Source: Fidelibacterota bacterium CG1_02_48_14 (GTDB lineage: Bacteria; Fidelibacterota; UBA8477). Taken from it: a stretch of 33,120 bases of DNA. Position numbers and translations under genes: made by a program. A model generated the notes under the pieces. That model made no database searches, was not told the origin of the DNA, and saw nothing but the letters and a program-made list of their open reading frames with translations. The stretch is from assembly GCA_001872685.1 (NCBI GenBank), contig MNWS01000121.1:35377-68496 (forward strand). Reading direction: 5' to 3'. This document shows positions 1-8,609 of the stretch, in pieces (the stretch's first letter is position 1; each line of letters begins with the position of its first letter).

Positions 1-543
1 TTCGGGAGGTAATTTCAGGTCGATTTTGGTTACCACCGGCATATACGCAACCTGGTCAATTTTTTCGTATTGGGAGGTGAGTGTGAAAACATCAAGTCCG
101 CCGATCGTGGCAACACCCTTTAGAATTGTCCCACTGGGGTCACCAATCCAGAGTTTGATCAAGGCATCTTCGTTGTAAAAAGTGTCCTGAAATGCAATAA
201 TCCAGACACTTTCACCTTCTACCTCAGTCTTTTCCAAAGTTTCGGCTTTGATATGCAGTGAATCGCCCATCAATTCAGAATAAAAAGGCAGTATGCCTTG
301 GCGGGGGACCATAGCAAATCCGAAAGTTTCCAACTTGACTTTGTCAGGAGCTTTGAACGCATAATGCACCGATTTTCCGGGCATCCTAAAGCCGGGAACC
401 GCGATTTTAATTTTCAGATCAACCTGATAATCCTCAAGTTTCCTCAGGTTATCCCGAACCAGATCAATGATTTCCACAGGTTGCTTGAGCGGCTGACACC
501 ACAGAAGGCTGGCAAACAGTAAAAGTGAGATCCGCTTCATCAT
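1..543 (-). CDS. Partial CDS (runs off the left edge); secreted protein or lipoprotein, possibly LolA-like (outer-membrane lipoprotein-sorting family)
   Basis: Reverse-strand frame from ATG at 543/540 reads MKRISLLLFASLLWCQPLKQPVEIIDLVRDNLRKLEDYQVDLKIKIAVPGFRMPGKSVHYAFKAPDKVKLETFGFAMVPRQG... with no stop seen to base 1. The start overlaps the stop of the upstream ABC permease (ATGA). Not in the ORF track because it is truncated by the window edge. Confidence 0.7.
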   Translation of the reverse strand, partial: MMKRISLLLFASLLWCQPLKQPVEIIDLVRDNLRKLEDYQVDLKIKIAVPGFRMPGKSVHYAFKAPDKVKLETFGFAMVPRQGILPFYSELMGDSLHIKAETLEKTEVEGESVWIIAFQDTFYNEDALIKLWIGDPSGTILKGVATIGGLDVFTLTSQYEKIDQVAYMPVVTKIDLKLPPE

Positions 544-1382
544 GACAAAATATCCTTTCGCCTGAAAATGAAATAGGAGCCTCCTAATAACAGACCAATG
601 TGAAGCAATGCAACCCAGGTGGCTTGCCACAGGATGTCCCAGGGAATGGGATCAAAAAATGCTTTGGCCCATGAATCGAAATAGGTCGTGAAAAAATAGG
701 GTCGGATGGAGACGAAAAAATCCAGTGGCAAAGTGCTGACAGCTAAAAAGACAATGATGATCGCCATTGTACCGATCACCGGACCGATGGCGTTTTTAAC
801 CATGGACGAAAAAAATATCGCCAAACTGGCGACAACCGCCATGTTTAAAAAGGATAGACCATAGGCCAGCGAAAACCGGACGAATGCGGTACTGGCTGGC
901 AGCACTAAAATGCCATCCTGAAAAACGATCAGATCGCCAAGACCCATCCACACAGCTCCGACGCCCAGACTCATGAAAGCCAGGCATAGAATGACCGTAA
1001 GCGTGTAAATGAGGGTCGCGATTGCTTTGGCATTGAATATTTTTAATCGGGATACAGGGCGCGTCAGATAAACCCGATACGTACCGGCTGCCTCTTCACC
1101 TGCCAGGACATCTCCGCCAACCAGGGCAATGAGAAAAGGGATGTGAACCCAAAGAAAGTTCATGACAAAATAGCTCACCGTGTAGGCATTCACCAATTTT
1201 CCCACCATAAGGAACTGGTCACCCATCGCATGTGTCAACTGGCGCTCAACGGTGCTGCCGCCAATGCTGAATCCCCAAAAAATCAAAGGCACCAACAGGA
1301 CGATAAACAGGTAACTCAAATAGGTCCGGTAATAACTAAAAATCTTGAAAACTTCGTTTCGTATGAGTGACAACATCATCAT
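540..1382 (-). CDS. ABC-2 type transporter permease
   Basis: 280 aa with multiple hydrophobic segments and the ABC-2 permease feature GGDVLAGEEAAGTYRVYLTRPVSRLKIFNAK; directly downstream of an ABC ATPase. Confidence 0.88.
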   Translation of the reverse strand: MMMLSLIRNEVFKIFSYYRTYLSYLFIVLLVPLIFWGFSIGGSTVERQLTHAMGDQFLMVGKLVNAYTVSYFVMNFLWVHIPFLIALVGGDVLAGEEAAGTYRVYLTRPVSRLKIFNAKAIATLIYTLTVILCLAFMSLGVGAVWMGLGDLIVFQDGILVLPASTAFVRFSLAYGLSFLNMAVVASLAIFFSSMVKNAIGPVIGTMAIIIVFLAVSTLPLDFFVSIRPYFFTTYFDSWAKAFFDPIPWDILWQATWVALLHIGLLLGGSYFIFRRKDILS

Positions 1383-2296
1383 TTCCGCTCGGCCTGTGCC
1401 ATGAAAAAGGCCTCCAGTTGGTTTTTTTGAGACGCACTGAAAATATTGACCGGCTGTGCTGCCAGTTGCCGCAGGAGTTCCGGGACATTTTCATAGGCGA
1501 TTTTTATTTTAAGCGTAGTTGTCATTTTCTCGCATGCAAGCACCAGATCGTTGTTAGCCAGAAATGTCTCCGCTACCCCCGAGGGTTCCACATCAAGATC
1601 CATCGTGATTTCGCCCAAATGTTGAAATAAATCGCGGATAGCGCCCTGGGCGGCGAGCTCACCATTAAAAATCAGAGCAATATCGGTACACATTTCTTCG
1701 ACTTCGTGCAAAAGGTGTGATGAGAGAAAAATGGTGGTATCCCGCTCGGCCGCTATTTTGCGAATGAATTCTCTCATTTCTAACATACCGATGGGGTCAA
1801 GGCCGGTTGTAGGTTCATCCAAAATGAGCAATTTCGGGTCACCAATCAAAGCCTGTCCAAGTCCCAGTCGTTGTTTCATGCCCTGGCTATAGGTTTTTAC
1901 TTTGTCGTGACGTCGATCATACAATCCAACCTGGCTTAAAATTTCGTTCAGGTGCGATTCGTTATCATGCCCGCTCATCCGCGCCAATAATTTCAGGTTG
2001 TTATACCCGGACAGTTGTTTGTAAAAATCTGCCCTGTCAACCAGCGCACCAATTTCCCGACGTAATTGGTAGTGATGTTTTGAGCGTTTTCCAAGGATTG
2101 CAAAATTTCCGGATGTCGCGTGAATCAGTCCGGTGAGGATGCGGATCAAGGTACTTTTTCCGGCGCCATTCGGACCCAGAAACCCAAAAATTGACCCCTT
2201 TCGCACAGATAGTGAAACATTCTGAAGGGCGCGGATGGTACCGAAAGTTTTATTTATTTTTTCGGTTTGAATGGCATTGTTGATGAGATCATTCAT
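1379..2296 (-). CDS. ABC transporter ATP-binding protein
   Basis: Walker A GPNGAGKST, signature YSQGMKQRLGLG, Walker B LLILDEPTTGLD, H-loop SSHLLHE. Confidence 0.95.
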   Translation of the reverse strand: MNDLINNAIQTEKINKTFGTIRALQNVSLSVRKGSIFGFLGPNGAGKSTLIRILTGLIHATSGNFAILGKRSKHHYQLRREIGALVDRADFYKQLSGYNNLKLLARMSGHDNESHLNEILSQVGLYDRRHDKVKTYSQGMKQRLGLGQALIGDPKLLILDEPTTGLDPIGMLEMREFIRKIAAERDTTIFLSSHLLHEVEEMCTDIALIFNGELAAQGAIRDLFQHLGEITMDLDVEPSGVAETFLANNDLVLACEKMTTTLKIKIAYENVPELLRQLAAQPVNIFSASQKNQLEAFFMAQAERK

Positions 2297-2317
2297 AATG
2301 TAAATATGGAGTATGGT

Positions 2318-3922
2318 TTAAAGATTATTGATGGTGTTGGCTGATTTCTCAGGGAATTTTGAGAGTGCATATTCGGCCAGTGCAGTGATTGTTAAGCTGG
2401 GATTGACCCCAAGATTGACCGGGACAATTGAGCCGTCAATGACATACAAATTATCGTAGCCATGAATTTTCCCGGCGAAATCAACCACACCATCTTCCGG
2501 TGTATCGCTCATCCGGCATCCACCCAGTATATGGGCGGTAGAGGTGACATCGAAAAGTACTTCAGGTAATACGCTTAGAGGCGTGCCATCCATTTTTTCG
2601 GCTAATTTTTCAGCCACCTGATTCGCAATGGGGATATAGCTTGGGATTTGGTTTTCTTTCGGCATGGTCGAATTCATGCTTCGTCCACCCAGACGCCACC
2701 AGCGGCGCTTGAATGTCATTCGCATATGATTATCGATGGTTTGCATCACCAGGATAATTGGGGTGCGCTGAGCCCAATCCAGCGGCCAAAGCGTTTGGAG
2801 GAATCTAATTGGATGGCGAACAATATTACCGAGGAATCGCAATGGCCGGGGCCACGGTTTTCCGCCGCCAACCAAAATCGTCGATAGCAGTGCCATGGCA
2901 TCTGAGTGTTTGGGATAGCGAACGATTTCCATGTGTGTATTTGCATCCGGATAAACGCCGCTGGTTATGGCGATCTGTCCGCTATGATTAGCGTTTTTGT
3001 CTCGAGAATTAACGGCGAGTAGCGCTTCTGCATTGGTTCGGACAAAATTCCCAAGTTGTTCACTCAGATCAGGAAGTGATCCTGAATTTTTGCACTTGAG
3101 CAGAAGCTTGACGGAGCCCATGACACCACCGGAGAAAATAACGCCCCTGGCAGTGTATCTGGATTTATCACGGCGAAAGCCGGTTGATTTTTTCGTGAAT
3201 ATCGAGTAGGTGGAATCTCCGTTTGGCTGCACATCCTGAACTTCAGTTTCAGGAATGACGGTCACGCCTAATTTCTCAGCCAGAAAGAGATAATTCTTAT
3301 CCAGCGTATTTTTCCCGCCATCTCTACAGCCCACCATGCAAGCACCGCAAAAAGTACATCCGGTCCGGTCTGGACCATCGCCGTTAAAAAATGGGTCAGC
3401 TACGGTTTTACCCGATTCTCCGAAATAAACGCCTACATCATTAACATGGAAAGTCTCTTCACCCCGGATGTCCAGACTGACCTCGGCCAGCAGCCTATCC
3501 GCCTCGCCGGTTCTTGCCGCGGGTGTTGCCCCCAACATCTTTTGGGCGGTTCGGTAATGGGGGAGCAACCGTTCCTTCCAATTTCCTGATCCCCAGCCGT
3601 GTTTCAAAAATACTTCGTCCGGCGGAACCAATAAATTATTGGCGTACACCAGACTACCGCCCCCGACACCGGCACCGTGCAGGATAAAGGCGTGGCGTAA
3701 AAGGGTGAGGCATTGAATACCATAAAAATGGAATTGCGGTAGCCAAAAATACTTTCGGAAATTCCAGTTGGTTTTGGCATAATCTTCAGGCCGGTAGCGT
3801 TTACCTTTTTCTAGAACGGCCACGGTGTAGCCCTTTTGAGCCAGTCTTAGCGCTGATACGGAACCACCGAAGCCACTACCTATGATGATGTAATCGAAAT
3901 GCGTGTGAGAGTGATGGGTCAT
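2318..3922 (-). CDS. GMC-family FAD-dependent oxidoreductase (cholesterol-oxidase-like)
   Basis: N-terminal FAD-binding DYIIIGSGFGGSVSALRLAQKGYTVAVLEKG, HGAGVGGGSLVYAN, Cys-rich CTFCGACMVGC, C-terminal LYVIDGSIVPVNLGVNPSLTITALAEYA. The ORF extends to 3961, but ATG at 3922 (MTHHSHTHFDYIIIGSG) is the likelier start. Confidence 0.88.
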   Translation of the reverse strand: MTHHSHTHFDYIIIGSGFGGSVSALRLAQKGYTVAVLEKGKRYRPEDYAKTNWNFRKYFWLPQFHFYGIQCLTLLRHAFILHGAGVGGGSLVYANNLLVPPDEVFLKHGWGSGNWKERLLPHYRTAQKMLGATPAARTGEADRLLAEVSLDIRGEETFHVNDVGVYFGESGKTVADPFFNGDGPDRTGCTFCGACMVGCRDGGKNTLDKNYLFLAEKLGVTVIPETEVQDVQPNGDSTYSIFTKKSTGFRRDKSRYTARGVIFSGGVMGSVKLLLKCKNSGSLPDLSEQLGNFVRTNAEALLAVNSRDKNANHSGQIAITSGVYPDANTHMEIVRYPKHSDAMALLSTILVGGGKPWPRPLRFLGNIVRHPIRFLQTLWPLDWAQRTPIILVMQTIDNHMRMTFKRRWWRLGGRSMNSTMPKENQIPSYIPIANQVAEKLAEKMDGTPLSVLPEVLFDVTSTAHILGGCRMSDTPEDGVVDFAGKIHGYDNLYVIDGSIVPVNLGVNPSLTITALAEYALSKFPEKSANTINNL

Positions 3923-3990
3923 TTTTGAAATGTAATTTTCCCAACCGAATGGTAAACACAAAAGAATGGGTGGGACTGGGTATTAAACGT

Positions 3991-4017
3991 CAAGAAGCCT
4001 CGCTCGGAGGCTTCTTG
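3991..4017 (-). terminator. Strong hairpin downstream of rpmB; probable terminator, possibly bidirectional
   Basis: caagaagcctc-gctcg-gaggcttcttg, a perfect 11-bp stem with 5-nt loop. T-rich flank on the - strand is weak (acgttt); the + strand has a following A-run. Confidence 0.65.
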
Positions 4018-4068
4018 AAAAATCTTATGTTAAACGAAACGACTTCAGCCGGCCAGAGAGATTAAGTC

Positions 4069-4260
4069 TTAGGCGGCTTTAACAATACGGTCGGATTTAA
4101 TGCAAGTCGTACAAACCCGAATTCGCATGGGCGTGCCATCTATCATGACCCGAACCCGTTGCAAATTAGGGAGCCAGCGTCTCCGGCTCTTTTTGTGTGA
4201 GTGGCTCACATTGTTTCCGGTCTGGGGACCTTTACCGCATATTTTACACACTTGTGCCAT
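4069..4260 (-). CDS. rpmB: 50S ribosomal protein bL28
   Basis: MAQVCKICGKGPQTGNNVSHSHKKSRRRWLPNLQRVRV...; typical bL28 sequence and size. Confidence 0.97.
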   Translation of the reverse strand: MAQVCKICGKGPQTGNNVSHSHKKSRRRWLPNLQRVRVMIDGTPMRIRVCTTCIKSDRIVKAA

Positions 4261-4288
4261 CTTCAGCTCCTGTTATTAAAGCGGGGCA

Positions 4289-4317
4289 AATATATACGGC
4301 AAGACCAACCCTGTCAA
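4289..4317 (-). promoter_or_regulatory. sigma70-like promoter of rpmB
   Basis: On the - strand: TTGACA (4317-4312), 17-nt spacer, TATATT (4294-4289), followed by TGCCCC; about 20-nt leader to the rpmB ATG. Confidence 0.7.
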
Positions 4318-4336
4318 TATTTTGCTAGGCAATATT

Positions 4337-5002
4337 TTAATTTGTTGTTTCTACCGGAGCATCAGGCGTTGTTGTGGATTCCATATCCAATGTTTCGGCC
4401 TCCTGAACTGGCTCGGGCTCAACCGCTTTAGGCTCTGGTTCGGGAGTTGGTACGACCGTTTTACTTGAAGCTCTTAACTTCGCAGTGGGTGCCGGTGCCG
4501 GGATTTTCTCGGTTGGGGGAGCGGGTCTCGAAATTTGCAATGGTTGTGGTTTGTAAGTCGCCAGTGCTTTCTGAAGCGTCAGCAGGGTAACCATAGGAAC
4601 ATTTTCGATATTCTTAATCAATTCACCCTGCACCAAATTAATGTCGTTAATGAGTTTGTTGATCTCTGCCAAACGTTTCGTCTGACTGTCCAGAGTGGCG
4701 GTCTGATCGGACATCGCTGCCTGTAGTTCAGTCTGGAGTTGGCGATTCTCCTCAACCAGTGATTGGATCTCTCCCTGTGCGGCTAAAATACTATCAATGG
4801 ATTCACTGATGAGTGTCTGGGTCTCCTGCCGGATTGAGTCAATCAGCGAGCTGGTTTGCTCAGACATTGCTAATTCAACTTGTGAATTTACATACTTTTC
4901 GCTGGCGAGTTTATACTCCTGTGGCAGCGGAATGGGTAGATAGGTACAATTCACAAGTACCAACGCAGTGAGTGCCAAAATCATTAACGTGAAGCGTTTC
5001 AT
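4337..5002 (-). CDS. Predicted lipoprotein with coiled-coil region and Pro/Glu-rich C-terminus, unknown function
   Basis: Signal peptide ending in LVLVNC (lipobox-like); Gln/Glu/Leu-rich middle consistent with coiled coil; low-complexity PEPEPKAVEPEPVQEAE tail; good RBS (aggagg) upstream. Confidence 0.75.
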   Translation of the reverse strand: MKRFTLMILALTALVLVNCTYLPIPLPQEYKLASEKYVNSQVELAMSEQTSSLIDSIRQETQTLISESIDSILAAQGEIQSLVEENRQLQTELQAAMSDQTATLDSQTKRLAEINKLINDINLVQGELIKNIENVPMVTLLTLQKALATYKPQPLQISRPAPPTEKIPAPAPTAKLRASSKTVVPTPEPEPKAVEPEPVQEAETLDMESTTTPDAPVETTN

Positions 5003-5145
5003 CGTATTCCTCCTAACGCTGCAAAGGTATCAAAAATATTTGTCCATGAACCGGGGCTATTTTAGAAAATATTTCAAGGAGATGTAACTGGAATTCTGAC
5101 CTTAAATCCTATTGTTACCCGGTCTTCTTAAGTTATTTTGCCCAT

Positions 5146-6186
5146 ATGATGAAGATCCAAAATATCACTATTACCAGTAAGGTTGTCCTCGCTCCGATGG
5201 CCGGAGTGACGGATCAAGCGTTCAGACTCCTCTGCCGGAGAATGGGCGCAGGCATTGTTTATACTGAATTTGTGAGCGCAAATGGGATCATTCGTGGAAA
5301 TGACCGAACGCTGCAAATGATGCGATATGAGCCGGAGGAAAGACCCATCGGCGTCCAGATATTCGGTGAAACCGCAGACGTCCTGGCAAAAAGCGCTGAG
5401 TATATCCAACGCGTTGTGAATCCTGACCTCATTGATCTTAATTTTGGATGCCCTGTCCCCAAGATAACGAAAAAAGGGGCAGGTTCGGCAATTCTGAAAG
5501 ACTTACCCCGAATGGAAGAGATCGCCCGGGCAGTCGTAGCGGCTGTTGATATTCCAGTGACTGCAAAAATTCGCGCCGGTTGGGATATTTCATGTATTAA
5601 TGCGACTGAAACAGCGCTCTTGCTCGAAGCTGCGGGGATCAAGGCCGTGACGCTCCACCCACGCACGACAAAAATGCTCTACAAAGGGTCCGCAAAATGG
5701 GAGATGATTGCCGAAGTAAAGTCGTTATTGAAAATTCCTGTCATTGGTAACGGTGACATTACCTGTGCCCAGGATGCTCAGCGCATGATGGCAGAAACCG
5801 GGTGTGATGCGGTCATGATCGGACGCCGAAGTTTGGGGAATCCCTGGATTTTTCAGGAGATCAACCAATTCTTGGATACCGGCATTGAACCACTCCCGCC
5901 AACCGTTCTCGAGCGGGTGGAACTCTGTCGGTATCATTTAGAAATGGAAATGCGCAGTCGGGGTGACCGGTCTGGTGCCAATTACATGAAAAAACATTTG
6001 GGCTGGTATCTGAAAGGGTTTCCGAATGCCTCAGCCTACCGTCAACAACTCATCCGAATGCAGGAAGCCCAAGCTATGCATGACAGTATCAATGAGATGA
6101 TCGACTATTTTTCTGAACATTCTGACGAAGGGCAAATCAGGCCGGTTTTAAATGATGCCTTAAGCTCAGAAGTCAGCTACGGTTAA
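5146..6186 (+). CDS. dus: tRNA-dihydrouridine synthase (Dus family)
   Basis: VVLAPMAGVTDQAFRLLCRRMGAG, DLNFGCPVPKITKKGAGSAIL, VTAKIRAGW, VIGNGDI, GCDAVMIGRRSLGNPWIF. Confidence 0.95.
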   Translation: MMKIQNITITSKVVLAPMAGVTDQAFRLLCRRMGAGIVYTEFVSANGIIRGNDRTLQMMRYEPEERPIGVQIFGETADVLAKSAEYIQRVVNPDLIDLNFGCPVPKITKKGAGSAILKDLPRMEEIARAVVAAVDIPVTAKIRAGWDISCINATETALLLEAAGIKAVTLHPRTTKMLYKGSAKWEMIAEVKSLLKIPVIGNGDITCAQDAQRMMAETGCDAVMIGRRSLGNPWIFQEINQFLDTGIEPLPPTVLERVELCRYHLEMEMRSRGDRSGANYMKKHLGWYLKGFPNASAYRQQLIRMQEAQAMHDSINEMIDYFSEHSDEGQIRPVLNDALSSEVSYG

Positions 6187-6221
6187 GCCCACCCCGTGCA
6201 AGTGTTTATGAATATCTAAAA

Positions 6222-6251
6222 TTGTTACTACTCACTTGGCTTATATTTTGC
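6222..6251 (+). promoter_or_regulatory. Putative promoter upstream of the COG2403-like gene
   Basis: TTGTTA (6222-6227) ... TATATTTTGC (6242-6251). Same ATTGTTAC-N17-TTTTGC arrangement as upstream of dus (5111-5141). Confidence 0.45.
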
Positions 6252-6310
6252 ACCCCCGTCCGAACATCTTGAGCTAATCATAAATCAATAATACACAACA
6301 CCAACATAAT

Positions 6311-6336
6311 CCGGTGCCTTGATGCACCCGGGTTTT
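6311..6336 (+). terminator. Possible hairpin/attenuator in the long leader of the COG2403-like gene
   Basis: ccggtgc-cttgat-gcacccgg(g)tttt: imperfect GC-rich stem (one bulge) followed by a short T-run, about 40 nt before the RBS/ATG. Confidence 0.35.
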
Positions 6337-6375
6337 GAAAGAAAATGGGACTAACACTTACAAAGGAGAATTTTT

Positions 6376-7713
6376 ATGAGTGATGAGCGCATTCAAGTGA
6401 TTATTATGGGCGCTGCGGGTCGTGATTTTCACAATTTCAATGTCTATTACCGCGATAATCCTGATTACAATGTCGTCGCCTTCACTGCCACCCAAATTCC
6501 CGATATTGATGATCGAAAATATCCCGCTGAACTGGCGGGTGCGCTTTACCCGGACGGCATTCCGATTTATCCGGAGGAGGATTTGGAAGAACTCATCGAC
6601 GAGTTTGATATTGACGATGTGGTCTTCGCATACAGCGATGTCTCCTACGACACCATCATGCACAAGGCGTCAATGGTCAATCAGGCTGGTGCGGATTTCA
6701 GAATTATGGGTGCCAAAAGCACGATGGTGCGATCGGAAAAACCGGTTATTGCCGTTTGCGCCGTGCGGACCGGTTGTGGTAAGAGCCAGACGACGCGTCG
6801 TGTTTGTGACATCCTGAAGGCACAGGGAAAAAAGGTGGTTGCCATTCGACATCCCATGCCCTACGGTGATTTGGTCAAACAAAAAGTCCAACGGTTTGCC
6901 ACATTGGATGATCTGAAAAAACATAATTGTACCATTGAAGAGATGGAAGAGTACGAACCTCACATCATGAATGGAACCATTGTTTACGCTGGCGTCGATT
7001 ACGAAGCTATCCTGCGGGAAGCCGAAAAAGAGGCGGATATTATCGTCTGGGATGGGGGTAATAATGATATGCCATTTTACATTCCGGACTTAATGATCAC
7101 CGTCGTGGATCCCCACAGACCCGGTCATGAAATTTCATACTTTCCTGGCGAAACCAACCTGATGATGGCCGATGTAGTGGTGATTAACAAAATTGACACC
7201 GCCGACATGGATGGAATTCAGGAAGTGCGTGACAATATTGATCTGGTTAATCCGGATGCGATTGTGGTTGATGCCGCCTCACCGATTTTCGTGGATAATC
7301 CGGACATTATTCGCAATGCCAAAGTGCTCGTGGTAGAGGATGGTCCAACCCTGACACACGGTGAAATGGCCTATGGTGCCGGTGTGGTCGCGGCGGATAA
7401 ATACGGTGCTGCTGAGCTGGTGGATCCACGGCCATGGACCGTCGGTAAGATCACCGAAACTTTTGAAAAATATGAAGATATTGGTGAATTGTTACCCGCC
7501 ATGGGTTATGGTGATGAACAAATGAAGGACCTTGAAGCAACCATCGCCAAAGTCGAATGCGACGCTGTAATCATTGGTACACCCATTGATTTGCGTCGGG
7601 TTATCAAAATTGATAAACCCTCTACCCGCGTTTATTACAAACTGCAGGAGATTGGTGAACCAACCCTGGAGACCATTATCATGAATGCCTTCAAGGCTGG
7701 CTTAATGAGATAG
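6376..7713 (+). CDS. Cyclic 2,3-diphosphoglycerate synthetase-like P-loop NTPase (COG2403)
   Basis: VIIMGAAGRDFHNFNVYYRDNPDYNVVAFTATQIPDIDDRKYPAELAG is characteristic of this family; P-loop CAVRTGCGKSQTTR; VVINKIDTAD; RBS aaaggag upstream. Confidence 0.85.
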   Translation: MSDERIQVIIMGAAGRDFHNFNVYYRDNPDYNVVAFTATQIPDIDDRKYPAELAGALYPDGIPIYPEEDLEELIDEFDIDDVVFAYSDVSYDTIMHKASMVNQAGADFRIMGAKSTMVRSEKPVIAVCAVRTGCGKSQTTRRVCDILKAQGKKVVAIRHPMPYGDLVKQKVQRFATLDDLKKHNCTIEEMEEYEPHIMNGTIVYAGVDYEAILREAEKEADIIVWDGGNNDMPFYIPDLMITVVDPHRPGHEISYFPGETNLMMADVVVINKIDTADMDGIQEVRDNIDLVNPDAIVVDAASPIFVDNPDIIRNAKVLVVEDGPTLTHGEMAYGAGVVAADKYGAAELVDPRPWTVGKITETFEKYEDIGELLPAMGYGDEQMKDLEATIAKVECDAVIIGTPIDLRRVIKIDKPSTRVYYKLQEIGEPTLETIIMNAFKAGLMR

Positions 7714-7740
7714 GAAATAAGGTATTAAGTCGAATCTGGG

Positions 7741-7767
7741 ACCGGGTCGATTTTTCGACCCGGTTTT
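7741..7767 (+). terminator. Rho-independent terminator of the COG2403-like gene
   Basis: accgggtcga-tttt-tcgacccggt followed by ttt; perfect 10-bp stem. Confidence 0.85.
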
Positions 7768-7820
7768 AATTCCCCTCGAAAAGTTTTCATTCCATACCCG
7801 ATTTGGTTATCATATCCAGC

Positions 7821-8165
7821 ATGACACGCGCGAAAAAAATATCATCAGGACAAGGCTGGGCACTGATTCAAGCCTGCCCTAAATGCGGCCGATCACCCAG
7901 CCAATGTTTATGCGATGATCACACAGACACGAGTCATGCCGGTCCAAAAGTAGCCAAGCTGCGTATGGAAAAACGCAAGGGCAAACCGGTGACCATTATT
8001 TTTGATTTGAATGGAGTCGTGAGTCTGAAGGATTTGGGAAGACAGTTGAAAAATCTCGTTTCTGCAGGAGGAACTGCGAAAATGGATACCATTGAAATTC
8101 AGGGTGAGCATCGGGAACGCGTGCGGGCTTACCTCATCGAACAAGGATTCCAGGTTAAAGGGTGA
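7821..8165 (+). CDS. yciH: SUI1/YciH-family translation initiation factor homologue
   Basis: KGKPVTIIFDLNGVVSLKDLGRQLKNLVSAGGTAKMDTIEIQGEHRERVRAYLIEQGF (SUI1 fold); N-terminal CPKCGRSPSQCLC Zn-ribbon-like segment. ORF track start at 7803; ATG at 7821 preferred. Confidence 0.88.
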   Translation: MTRAKKISSGQGWALIQACPKCGRSPSQCLCDDHTDTSHAGPKVAKLRMEKRKGKPVTIIFDLNGVVSLKDLGRQLKNLVSAGGTAKMDTIEIQGEHRERVRAYLIEQGFQVKG

Positions 8166-8217
8166 ACATTACTTTGGCCACCGCATATACAGGTTACTAT
8201 GAAGGAAACGCACCATC

Positions 8218-8541
8218 ATGACTGAATTATTGATAACGATTGTAATTTTTGGCAGTGCCATGGCCTTGATCGGCATTACATACCTTTTAACGGGTAAAAA
8301 CAATATCCACACGGAATGTTCAGCAACGGCCAAACTGGATTCAAATGGCGAAAAGGTGACCTGCGATTTTTGCCCCAATGAATCCGTGGAAAAACAGGAT
8401 CACTTTACAACATTGGCCAAAGTGGGCTATCCCAATCGTCAGGATATCATTTCTGAGGAGGCCTATAAAGGCAAGCCTCGCAATATTGCAGTGGAAAAAC
8501 TCAGATATTGGGATCACCTGAAAGGCAAAAAGACGAAATAG
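8218..8541 (+). CDS. Small single-TM Cys-containing protein; candidate divergent NqrM (DUF539-like) Na+-NQR maturation factor
   Basis: MTELLITIVIFGSAMALIGITYLLTGKNNIHTECSATAKLDSNGEKVTCDFCPNES: N-terminal TM helix followed by Cys residues, as in NqrM; next to apbE at the end of the nqr locus (convergent). Confidence 0.55.
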   Translation: MTELLITIVIFGSAMALIGITYLLTGKNNIHTECSATAKLDSNGEKVTCDFCPNESVEKQDHFTTLAKVGYPNRQDIISEEAYKGKPRNIAVEKLRYWDHLKGKKTK

Positions 8542-8570
8542 ATCCGTTTCGGCTGTTTATTTTTTTTCGA

Positions 8571-8600
8571 GGGGACTCCGTTTGTAGAGCCCCCTTTTTT
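8571..8600. terminator. Terminator hairpin between the convergent NqrM-like gene and apbE
   Basis: ggggactc cgtttgta gagccccc tttttt; short imperfect stem followed by T6 on the + strand. Confidence 0.65.
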
Positions 8601-8609
8601 CATGCAAAA

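Noticed and set aside
298-522. Plus-strand 74-aa ORF at the left edge
   Set aside because: Antisense to an open minus-strand reading frame with a signal peptide that couples to the ABC permease gene.
796-987. 63-aa minus ORF and similar nested or antisense ORFs inside long genes (e.g. 1143-1370, 2648-2991, 16474-16947, 30012-30527)
   Set aside because: All lie within well-supported genes in alternate frames without independent family evidence.
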